This document shows, one piece after another, positions 1-5,091 of a stretch of DNA of 5,091 nt. The position numbers and the translations under genes are program-made. How positions within the stretch are numbered: the stretch's first letter is position 1; the number at the start of each line of letters is the position of its first letter. Below the pieces are notes generated by a model. That model saw nothing but the letters and a program-made list of their open reading frames with translations. It was not told the DNA's origin and did no database searches. Source of the DNA: Candidatus Omnitrophota bacterium (GTDB lineage: Bacteria; Omnitrophota; Gorgyraeia; Gygaellales; Profunditerraquicolaceae); the NCBI GenBank assembly GCA_023818905.1, contig JAMWDE010000078.1:1-5091 (forward strand), written 5' to 3'.

Positions 1-801
1 TCCTGAGTTTGTCCATGTAGTTTCACCTGCCAACTTCACTGCCAAACCGCAACCTCCGGTTCCATTGGGAAGACTGTAGGCAACCAAGACATCTCCGCTC
101 ACCTGTTCATAAGCAACGTCAAAGGAACGAACCGTGCCTAGATCTAAGCTGGTAGATAATGCCGCAGCTGGTTCAGAGCCCCAACTAGAACCATCCCAGA
201 TAAAGGCGGATAAATCAGAATTGGCATCGGAAAATACCAGAGCAATCTCATCAGAATTTGGCCGAGGCTCTAATTCTATAAACCTAACCACACCTGTGGT
301 TCTGTTAGATTCCAAATTTGTAGAAGAACTATCCCAAACACCATCCACACGTTTTCTATAAGACAACTCATTGGTAGTTCTTCCATTGGAATAAACCACC
401 AGACAATCTCCTGAATTCTGTTCAAATTCAATATCAAATACATTGTAGACACTAGAAGGCACAGAAGTACTCCAGGATTGAGACCAACTACCACCTGAAT
501 AAGTGTAGACATAGAGTGTGGGTCCGGTAGTGGTAACCACGCCTGCTACATACTCATCTATCTGGGGATTTGCCTTTACAATAACCCTATTTATAGTGGT
601 GTTGGCAGCGGATAGATTACTACTTGCGCCCCAGTTACCTGATGAAACCGTATAATCCCTTGTCTTTGGCTCATTGGTAGGAGCGGTGGTGTTGCCATAC
701 ACCACCTTTCCATCTCCCACTGCTGCTTCTAAGTAACCCATAAAGACTAAACTGAGCCCAATAAAGATAATTAAGATCGAACCTATAATTCTTTTATCCA
801 C
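1..801 (-). CDS. Secreted beta-propeller-like repeat protein, 3' end cut by window edge
   Basis: Open for 267 codons from a GTG start to the left window edge, so the C-terminus is missing. I chose the GTG because GGAGGA lies 5 nt upstream and it places a classic signal peptide at the N-terminus: MDKR, a hydrophobic core at residues 5-24, then LEAAVG with likely cleavage near residue 27. The mature part is rich in Ser, Thr, Gly, Trp and Tyr. Repeats of about 50 residues can be seen: FDIEFEQNSGDCLVVYS (122-138) matches FDVAYEQVSGDVLVAYS (227-243) at 11 of 17 positions, with related strands at 73-89 and 174-191 and G-x-x-W turns at 103-106 and 204-207. Alternating Asp/Tyr/Trp-rich strands suggest beta-propeller blades, as in sialidase- or WD-like folds, but I cannot assign a family and see no catalytic motif. 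Role inferred: exported, perhaps a surface or matrix protein. It is separated from the export operon by 117 bp with its own candidate promoter. Confidence 0.85.
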   Translation of the reverse strand, partial: MDKRIIGSILIIFIGLSLVFMGYLEAAVGDGKVVYGNTTAPTNEPKTRDYTVSSGNWGASSNLSAANTTINRVIVKANPQIDEYVAGVVTTTGPTLYVYTYSGGSWSQSWSTSVPSSVYNVFDIEFEQNSGDCLVVYSNGRTTNELSYRKRVDGVWDSSSTNLESNRTTGVVRFIELEPRPNSDEIALVFSDANSDLSAFIWDGSSWGSEPAAALSTSLDLGTVRSFDVAYEQVSGDVLVAYSLPNGTGGCGLAVKLAGETTWTNSG

Positions 802-806
802 GCTCT

Positions 807-812
807 TCCTCC
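807..812 (-). promoter_or_regulatory. Ribosome binding site GGAGGA fixing a GTG start
   Basis: The minus strand reads GGAGGA, then five bases (AGAGC), then GTG. This near-perfect Shine-Dalgarno sequence is the best in the window and decides the start of the secreted repeat protein at base 801. There is no in-frame ATG at that point; the nearest in-frame ATG is codon 21, inside the signal peptide. Confidence 0.8.
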
Positions 813-819
813 AAAATAA

Positions 820-848
820 AGTATATCACACTGCTCCAACCTTTTCCA
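820..848 (-). promoter_or_regulatory. Candidate sigma70-type promoter for the secreted repeat protein
   Basis: On the minus strand, TGGAAA (848-843, 4 of 6 matches to TTGACA) is followed after exactly 17 bases by TATACT (825-820, 5 of 6 matches to TATAAT). Transcription would start near base 813 and leave a leader of about a dozen bases that just contains the ribosome binding site. The location in the only sizeable intergenic gap supports it. The -35 match is modest, and chance is possible in AT-rich DNA. Confidence 0.4.
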
Positions 849-852
849 TATG

Positions 853-877
853 AGGTGGGTTGCCTAAGAGGACACCT
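853..877 (-). repeat. Weak inverted repeat, AGGTG/CACCT stem
   Basis: A 5-bp stem (AGGTG at 877-873 on the minus strand, CACCT at 857-853) encloses 15 bases, inside which CCT and AGG could form a further 3-bp stem. It lies between the stop of the nucleotidyltransferase gene and the candidate promoter. No T-run follows, so it is not a convincing Rho-independent terminator. It could be a protein site or chance. Confidence 0.25.
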
Positions 878-878
878 G

Positions 879-896
879 ATCTTTATCTAAAAAGAT
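879..896 (-). repeat. Perfect 6-bp inverted repeat downstream of the nucleotidyltransferase gene
   Basis: ATCTTT and AAAGAT flank a six-base spacer, 22 bases past the stop codon at 919-921. The stem is AT-rich and no U-tract follows, so termination here would be weak at best. The remainder of the 802-918 gap shows no open reading frame of note and no RNA gene that I recognise. Confidence 0.3.
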
Positions 897-918
897 GTAG
901 CATAAAATTTGCACTTAT

Positions 919-1995
919 TTAAAAAATCTTACTGAAATTTTTGTCTAACTCCCGCGATAAGGCGTGGTAAAGAAACCTGATCTTATTTGTAATACCCTGG
1001 CTCATCGCCAAATATAGAAGAAAACAGGCGTCCTCTTTAGCAAAGGTACTCTGTATTGTATGCCTTATAAAAAATCTCTCCCAAAAAGAGCCACCTGTTG
1101 GTCTTAGGCTCACAAGAAAGTCTGAAGGTATTTTGGTATCAAGCATCATCTTACTTAAGTACAACCCTACATATAATGGTATAACCAGGCCCCAATCAGA
1201 AGCCATATCTGATAGCCTATCCCAGTTCAAAATATTCCCATAATGCAAAACAAATGAGTGCAGGTCATATATAATATTTATCCTGGCAAAGCCATGCCTT
1301 AAACCATGTTCACATAATGCCAAAAGCATATGTTCTGGCAACATCATAAATATATCACCCAAACCCTCTTGCTCAATATTCAAGGCACTATTCCAGACCT
1401 CATCCATATCTATACAAGAATAGAATAATCTAAATAATTTGCTGGAGACCTCTACGAAGTGCCAGTGAAGATGTACTGGTGCTAGTATAAAACTATCATC
1501 ATCGGTATGCTTAAAGTACATCTGACTCTGTCTGGCATTTGACCCTGCGGCATTGTACAACCTGTTACAGCTTCGATATCCACAATCTCTAAGAATCCTA
1601 TCTGCCCCTGAGAGGTCTTTTTTTCTGACTAAGATGTCTAAATCCTCCATCCTTCTTATGCCAATCTTATCCTTATAGATTGTCTTCAAAAAAAATATAC
1701 CCTTCAAAAGTATAATGGGTATGTTGCACGTCTGAAAATATAAACGCATCCTTTCAAATTCATCCAAGATAAACATATTTCTGGCGATATTTAACCGGTA
1801 GGCATTCTTAAGACATAAATAGATATTATAAGGTAGATTTTCTTTCTCAGTCTCAAGATTATGAAACAACAGAGGGATTATCTTGTGATAATCTGCTATC
1901 GGTATCAATCTATCCCATTTTAAACTGGACTGCAATAGGACAGGATGTTCTCTTTTTAATAAAGATACTAGGATATCTGTTTCTTGTGATAACAT
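919..1995 (-). CDS. NTP_transf_5-type nucleotidyltransferase-fold protein
   Basis: A 358-residue soluble protein with the hallmarks of the uncharacterised nucleotidyltransferase family (Pfam NTP_transf_5, PF14907). PIILLKG (93-99) is followed by RRMEDLDILV (114-123), where D118 and D120 would be the metal-binding acidic pair, then a D-x-x-x-A-x-x-I-L-x-x-x-GY helix (127-140). HLHWHF (175-180) and an EHMLLALCEHGLRHGFARIN segment (221-240) followed by IIYDLH (241-246) match later conserved parts of such proteins. Length is typical and there is no signal peptide or membrane helix, so it is presumably cytoplasmic. Family members often sit in exopolysaccharide or capsule loci, but their substrate is not known to me. 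Here it follows the export gene by 11 bp. No good Shine-Dalgarno precedes the ATG (AAAGG is about 17 bases away), so translation may be coupled to the upstream gene. Seven cysteines also fit a cytosolic protein. Confidence 0.87.
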   Translation of the reverse strand: MLSQETDILVSLLKREHPVLLQSSLKWDRLIPIADYHKIIPLLFHNLETEKENLPYNIYLCLKNAYRLNIARNMFILDEFERMRLYFQTCNIPIILLKGIFFLKTIYKDKIGIRRMEDLDILVRKKDLSGADRILRDCGYRSCNRLYNAAGSNARQSQMYFKHTDDDSFILAPVHLHWHFVEVSSKLFRLFYSCIDMDEVWNSALNIEQEGLGDIFMMLPEHMLLALCEHGLRHGFARINIIYDLHSFVLHYGNILNWDRLSDMASDWGLVIPLYVGLYLSKMMLDTKIPSDFLVSLRPTGGSFWERFFIRHTIQSTFAKEDACFLLYLAMSQGITNKIRFLYHALSRELDKNFSKIF

Positions 1996-2006
1996 AGGTA
2001 GGTTTA

Positions 2007-2885
2007 TTAATACCTTTGTAATTCCCGGGTAGTGTAAGCACCTTTTGAGAGAGGGTCAAGGACTTGACTCAAGAAATAATTTATATTAGCAATGAATTTT
2101 TTGGGGATAAAAATGATGTCCTCTGACTGCAGGGGAATATTTTGGCGAGTATCGCCTACCAAGGCCTTGGTAAGATTCAACCTTTGTGCTTGAGGACTCT
2201 GAAAACCGCCTCTAATCAAAATTACGCTGGAGGCGACTGCATCTTTGGTAAAACCACCTGCCAAACCAACTGCCTCCAAAACCGTCCTTGCTCCGGTAAC
2301 AGAATATACACCCGGCCTGGCTACTTCACCTAGAACAATCACCTTTTTGCCTCCTAATTTTTTCAAGGAGATGGAAACCTCAGGAGACCTTATATACTCT
2401 TTAAGTCGCTCAGTAATCTGCTGGTCAAGCTCGGTGATAGTCAAACCCACTGCCACAACATCACCGATAAGGGGAAAGGACACCTTACCATCAGGCCTAA
2501 CAATTACCTCTTGGTCCAAATCCGGATTCTGCCACACAGAAATCCTCAATATATCCTCTTCACCTAATACATACTCCAATTGCGGTCTGGTTGGTTCTGG
2601 TGGCTTAGCAACCCCTCTTTGTTCTGGTGCTATCTTCTCAACCACAACCTCAGCTTGCAGTTCTTGTTGCAGTTCTTGTTTCTGACTTAATATTTCCAAG
2701 GCCTTCTGGAATTCTTCCTGAGCCTCCTTATACTTTCCCTGTTGATAATAGATATTACCTCTTAAGTAATGTTCCTTTGCTTTTTCTTTATGGTTATTAT
2801 CTTGGGCAAAGGTAATGGTAAGGAGATTAAAAAATAATATTAACAACAAAATAAAAACAATCGTTTTATTATACACCAGTTTCAT
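2007..2885 (-). CDS. Wza/KpsD-like polysaccharide export protein with N-terminal TPR and SLBB domain
   Basis: 292 residues. A signal peptide (1-27, LLLILFFNLLTITFA then QD) is followed by one TPR-like helix pair (34-67, with YYQQGKYKEAQEEFQKALEI), a Gln/Glu/Pro-rich linker (68-102), a Poly_export domain (about 103-176: YVLGEEDILRISVWQNPDL, then VRPDGKVSFPLIGDV) and an SLBB domain (about 181-226: VIVLGEVARPGVYSV, then LEAVGLAGGFTKDA). The C-terminal part has the usual L-x-x-x-D-I-I-F-I-P-K (253-262) and ends in a hydrophobic, possibly amphipathic helix. Proteins of this family form the outer-membrane or periplasmic channel for exopolysaccharide export. Unlike E. coli Wza there is no lipobox cysteine, so this is not a lipoprotein, and the TPR addition suggests a protein-binding role. 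No Wzc-type kinase or polymerase is within the window. AGGTGA 10 bases upstream supports the ATG. Confidence 0.93.
   Translation of the reverse strand: MKLVYNKTIVFILLLILFFNLLTITFAQDNNHKEKAKEHYLRGNIYYQQGKYKEAQEEFQKALEILSQKQELQQELQAEVVVEKIAPEQRGVAKPPEPTRPQLEYVLGEEDILRISVWQNPDLDQEVIVRPDGKVSFPLIGDVVAVGLTITELDQQITERLKEYIRSPEVSISLKKLGGKKVIVLGEVARPGVYSVTGARTVLEAVGLAGGFTKDAVASSVILIRGGFQSPQAQRLNLTKALVGDTRQNIPLQSEDIIFIPKKFIANINYFLSQVLDPLSKGAYTTRELQRY
2655..2680 (-). repeat. In-frame 12-bp tandem duplication inside the export gene
   Basis: CAAGAACTGCAA occurs twice in a row (2678-2667 and 2666-2655 on the minus strand), with two extra bases of a further copy at the 2679-2680 side. It encodes QELQQELQ (residues 70-77), in the linker between the TPR and the Poly_export domain. 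Being a multiple of three, copy-number change would alter linker length without breaking the frame. Confidence 0.85.
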
Positions 2886-2895
2886 CTTACTCTAA

Positions 2896-2901
2896 TCACC
2901 T
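2896..2901 (-). promoter_or_regulatory. Ribosome binding site of the export gene
   Basis: AGGTGA on the minus strand, 10 bases before the ATG at 2885. It lies in the 46-bp gap after the coiled-coil gene (2886-2931). I see no clear promoter or terminator in that gap, which supports co-transcription. Confidence 0.6.
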
Positions 2902-2931
2902 GTCCTGCCTACCAACAACGCCGCCTTAAGA

Positions 2932-4857
2932 CTATCTTTCTGGCTCAAGTATCACCTCAATTTTACGCTTAAGCTCAATGGCAGCAGCCTTTTCTTTATC
3001 CTCTGGTTGAGTATCTACTAACACAGAAGTGCCACCCAAGGATTGGGAGACTCCCAAGATTCTCTGTTGAAGGTCAGTATTCAACCTCACTGCCTGCTCT
3101 AAATCCTGAAGTGTCTTCGCCTGACGTTGTCTTGCCTCAGCTAATTCCTTTTCCATAGATTGGGAACGGATTTTGAGATTCGCAATCTCTTCCTTTAAGG
3201 CAAGAATCTCTCTCTTTCTATTCTCCAGTTCCAGTTCTTTATTAGCTAAAACACCGGAAAGATTAGCTACTTGGGCTTTGATACTGTCGTAGATTAAATT
3301 TATCTCCTGGGTCTGGTTCTTGTACCTGTTTAACTCCTCCTGTGCCTGCGTTTTGGCAATCTCAGCCTGACTCAATTTAGATTCAACCGCCCGTTTTTCT
3401 TCTTCCTTCTCCATCAATTTCTGCCTTAAGGCATTGAGCTCTATCTGTAAAGAATCCGCCAACGCAGTCTTTTTATCCAAAGAACCTCTCAATTCTTCTA
3501 AGCGCGCCTGCAAAAGAAGACCTTGGGATTCTAATTCTTTGATCCTATTCTGACTACCCTTGGCATCCATAAGTTGCTTTTCTAAATCAGATAGCTTTAC
3601 CTGCAGATTAAGCAACCTCTCCTGTGTATCCAAGACCTCCTTCTTTGCCTTATCTAATTCTAGTTCTTTTTTGACTAGGATGTTGGAAAGTTGTATGAAC
3701 TGTTCCTTTGCATCTTCATAGATCTTGGCTGTCTCTGATGATTGAGGATAGGTCTTTAATTTCTCTATCTCAGCTACAAGCCTTTCCTTTTCTGCGTTCA
3801 ACTGCGTTAAAGTAACATTGCGATTCTCTAACTCCTGCTGCATCTGCTTTATCTTTTCCTGCAAGGAAGCCCTTTCTTGCAACCAACTACCTGTGTCTAT
3901 AGACCCTTTCTGCGTAACCATCAATTCCTCGTTCAGGCCGGCTATCTTAGTCTGTAAAGAATTGGCCTCTTGTTTAAGTTTAGCATTCTCCTGTTGCAGG
4001 TTTTCCCACTGCTGTTTCTTTTCAGATAACTCATTAGAGATCTGAAATATCTGCGTCTTGAGGTTCTTGTTGGTCAACTGAAGCTCCTCAATAAGTTTCT
4101 GTTGATAGTCAATCTTTTGTTCTAACTGCGCCTTGGTCGAGTTTAATCTATTCAGTTCCAAATCCAACTCTTTTATCCTCTCCTCTTTCTGCCTAAGCAA
4201 AAGATTTAAGTTGTTTATCTGGTCCTCTACATTTTTTAAAGGTAATTTCTGGCGGGAGATATTTTTTTGAGAATCTGTAAGCTTTGCTTGCAAGGAGTAA
4301 TTCTCTGACTCTAATTCGTTGATTCTCTGTTGAAGGGTTCTGTTTGCCTTTACAACCTCTTGATAAGTAGCCTGCAGGCGAACAAAATCTTCTTTGGTAC
4401 GGTTAAACTCTTCAATATTTTTTTTTAAAGTGGCTGGCTTACCAGCGCTAAACTCTTCCTTAAGGAGTTTTAGTTCGCTTGTAGTGCGCATCAATTCCTG
4501 GGTGGTATTCTGTAGACGATCACTCATACTCTGATTCTGCGCCTGAAGCAAAGCCCGCTGGTTCTCCAACTGAGCTATCTGTTGGGTTAGTTTAGCGATG
4601 GTCTGCTGGGCATTTACCAGATTATCTCTGATTGCCTCTACATTGCTTAACTGGCTTAATCTGGCTTCCTTCTCTTTGAGAGATAAACTTAACTGGGCAA
4701 TCTGCTTCTGGAACTCTCTATTCTGCTCTGATATTCTTTGCAGTTGATTCTTCATCTCAAATATCTTACCCCTTTGCCCTACATTTAAATAAAACACTGT
4801 AACTCCCAAACCTATAACTATAACCACACCAACACTAAAAATATACTTTAAATTCAT
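2932..4857 (-). CDS. Membrane-anchored long coiled-coil protein with degenerate internal repeats
   Basis: 641 residues. One hydrophobic segment (about 5-25, YIFSVGVVIVIGLGVTVFYL) is followed by an almost uninterrupted Lys/Glu/Gln/Leu-rich heptad pattern (about 31-600) with no cysteine. Possible breaks lie at 137-146 (SAGKPATLKK), 201-209, 315-326 and 370-376. Internal similarity is visible: IYEDAKEQFIQLSNILVKKE (379-398) and IYDSIKAQVANLSGVLANKE (522-541) begin 30-residue segments with 14 identities, and FNRTKEDFVRL (151-161) is a weaker third copy. RINELESENYSLQAKL (178-193) resembles RIKELESQGLLLQARL (438-453). The tail (about 601-641) leaves the coil and ends in KRKIEVILEPER. No enzyme motif is seen and I do not recognise a named family. 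A rod of this length could span the periplasm or tether cytoplasmic partners, but charges around the membrane segment (K4; R29, K31, K36) leave topology unresolved. It sits 9 bp after the HD-GYP gene and 46 bp before the export gene, suggesting a scaffold for signalling or export. Confidence 0.88.
   Translation of the reverse strand: MNLKYIFSVGVVIVIGLGVTVFYLNVGQRGKIFEMKNQLQRISEQNREFQKQIAQLSLSLKEKEARLSQLSNVEAIRDNLVNAQQTIAKLTQQIAQLENQRALLQAQNQSMSDRLQNTTQELMRTTSELKLLKEEFSAGKPATLKKNIEEFNRTKEDFVRLQATYQEVVKANRTLQQRINELESENYSLQAKLTDSQKNISRQKLPLKNVEDQINNLNLLLRQKEERIKELDLELNRLNSTKAQLEQKIDYQQKLIEELQLTNKNLKTQIFQISNELSEKKQQWENLQQENAKLKQEANSLQTKIAGLNEELMVTQKGSIDTGSWLQERASLQEKIKQMQQELENRNVTLTQLNAEKERLVAEIEKLKTYPQSSETAKIYEDAKEQFIQLSNILVKKELELDKAKKEVLDTQERLLNLQVKLSDLEKQLMDAKGSQNRIKELESQGLLLQARLEELRGSLDKKTALADSLQIELNALRQKLMEKEEEKRAVESKLSQAEIAKTQAQEELNRYKNQTQEINLIYDSIKAQVANLSGVLANKELELENRKREILALKEEIANLKIRSQSMEKELAEARQRQAKTLQDLEQAVRLNTDLQQRILGVSQSLGGTSVLVDTQPEDKEKAAAIELKRKIEVILEPER
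4418..4426 (-). repeat. A9 homopolymer within the coiled-coil gene
   Basis: The coding strand has nine consecutive A (TTA AAA AAA AAT, residues 144-147) at a break in the coil. Gain of one A gives a stop two codons after the Lys run (TAT TGA). Loss of one A leads to TAA roughly 25 codons on. Slippage would therefore leave only the membrane segment and first part of the coil. Confidence 0.8.
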
Positions 4858-4866
4858 TATTATTTT

Positions 4867-5091
4867 CTAACGCACCTGCCCCACGCATTCCATACATTTT
4901 TCAATATAGACCATAGGATTACGTGATAGATCAATCTGTTTGGGCTGCGAGAGTCTGTTGCCTTGACTATCAAGAATTACCTTAACCACCGGACGTAGAG
5001 GTAGATGGAAATTATCCTTTAACACTATAGCGATCTCCTTAGTATTCAACTGCACAAGTGTACCTGCAGGAAACACACCTATCTTATCTAC
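4867..5091 (-). CDS. C-terminal tail of a probable HD-GYP-type phosphodiesterase, 5' end cut by window edge
   Basis: The reading frame enters from the right edge and ends at TAG (4869-4867), giving 74 residues. It begins VDKIGVFPAGTLVQLNTKEI, continues with AIVLKDNFHLPLRPVVKVIL and a DSQGNRLSQPKQIDLS stretch, and ends CMECVGQVR. This pattern (IG-x-(F/Y)-P-x-G-T-x-V-x-L, then a-x-V, RP-x-V, idLs) is what I know from the segment after the catalytic HD-GYP domain in many bacterial c-di-GMP phosphodiesterase-like proteins. The catalytic HD and GYP motifs would lie beyond the window, so activity cannot be judged. A GTG within the frame at 5076 is an internal Val codon (GVFPAG), not a start. The next gene begins 9 bp later; AGGTG inside the end of this gene (4877-4873) is its only candidate ribosome binding site, at a long 15-base spacing, so coupled translation is likely. 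Confidence 0.75.
   Translation of the reverse strand, partial: VDKIGVFPAGTLVQLNTKEIAIVLKDNFHLPLRPVVKVILDSQGNRLSQPKQIDLSRNPMVYIEKCMECVGQVR

Noticed and set aside
134..361. 75-codon plus-strand open frame
   Set aside because: Antisense to the secreted repeat protein, with no ribosome binding site of note and no recognisable domain; a shadow.
276..512. 78-codon minus-strand open frame
   Set aside because: It overlaps in another frame the 267-codon secreted protein, which has a strong ribosome binding site, a signal peptide and internal repeats. This frame has none of these.
879..896. Rho-independent terminator
   Set aside because: The stem is AT-rich and only 6 bp, and no T-run follows it on the minus strand.
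802..918. Possible c-di-GMP riboswitch before the secreted protein gene
   Set aside because: Considered because of the HD-GYP gene nearby, but I find no GEMM-type conserved core, and the likely promoter lies downstream of the stem, so the stem would not be in the leader.
919..1995. Nucleotidyltransferase half of an MNT/HEPN or AbiE-type toxin-antitoxin pair
   Set aside because: The protein is full-length for the NTP_transf_5 family, has no HEPN or AbiEi-like partner beside it, and sits in a polysaccharide export context.
2245..2685. 146-codon plus-strand open frame, Ser/Thr/Pro-rich
   Set aside because: Antisense to the well-supported Poly_export/SLBB gene. Its composition is what the reverse strand of that gene would give. 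The smaller plus-strand frames at 2142-2333 and 2627-2815 are the same.
3818..4045. 75-codon plus-strand open frame, Cys/Ser-rich
   Set aside because: Antisense to the coiled-coil gene. Its Ser, Cys and Phe simply mirror the Gln, Lys and Glu codons of the coil.
5074..5076. GTG as the start of a separate 69-residue gene
   Set aside because: The frame continues upstream to the window edge and VDKIG before it belongs to the conserved IG-x-F-P-x-G-T motif, so this is the end of a longer gene.

Overview
All supported genes in this window lie on the minus strand. The organism looks like a diderm (Gram-negative-type) bacterium with an AT-leaning genome: there is a Wza/KpsD-like outer-membrane polysaccharide export protein, two proteins with export signals, and a long membrane-anchored coiled-coil protein. 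The style (HD-GYP tail, long Lys/Glu/Gln-rich coiled coil, TPR plus SLBB export protein, secreted Gly/Trp-rich repeat protein) recalls uncultivated PVC-group lineages such as Omnitrophota. That placement is an impression from gene content, not a marker-gene result.

Reading in the direction of transcription (right to left), the window opens with the last 74 codons of a gene cut by the right edge (5091-4867). Its sequence matches the C-terminal tail typical of HD-GYP-type phosphodiesterases. Nine bases later comes a 641-residue, single-membrane-segment, almost wholly coiled-coil protein (4857-2932). After 46 bp follows a 292-residue polysaccharide export protein with signal peptide, TPR, Poly_export and SLBB parts (2885-2007). 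Eleven bases later is a 358-residue nucleotidyltransferase-fold protein of the NTP_transf_5 type (1995-919). The short gaps suggest one operon linking probable cyclic-di-GMP signalling, an envelope-spanning scaffold and exopolysaccharide export.

A 117-bp gap (802-918) separates this group from the last gene. It holds two weak inverted repeats and a plausible sigma70-type promoter. The last gene starts with GTG at 801 behind a strong GGAGGA ribosome binding site and runs off the left edge after 267 codons without a stop. It encodes a secreted protein with about four copies of a roughly 50-residue repeat resembling beta-propeller blades. It is probably its own transcription unit and may be a surface or matrix protein.

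No RNA genes, CRISPR arrays, insertion sequences or attachment sites were seen. No stretch over 300 bp lacks a gene. The window reads mostly as an ordinary exopolysaccharide/envelope locus. The least understood parts are the coiled-coil protein, with its degenerate internal repeats and A9 tract, and the secreted repeat protein.
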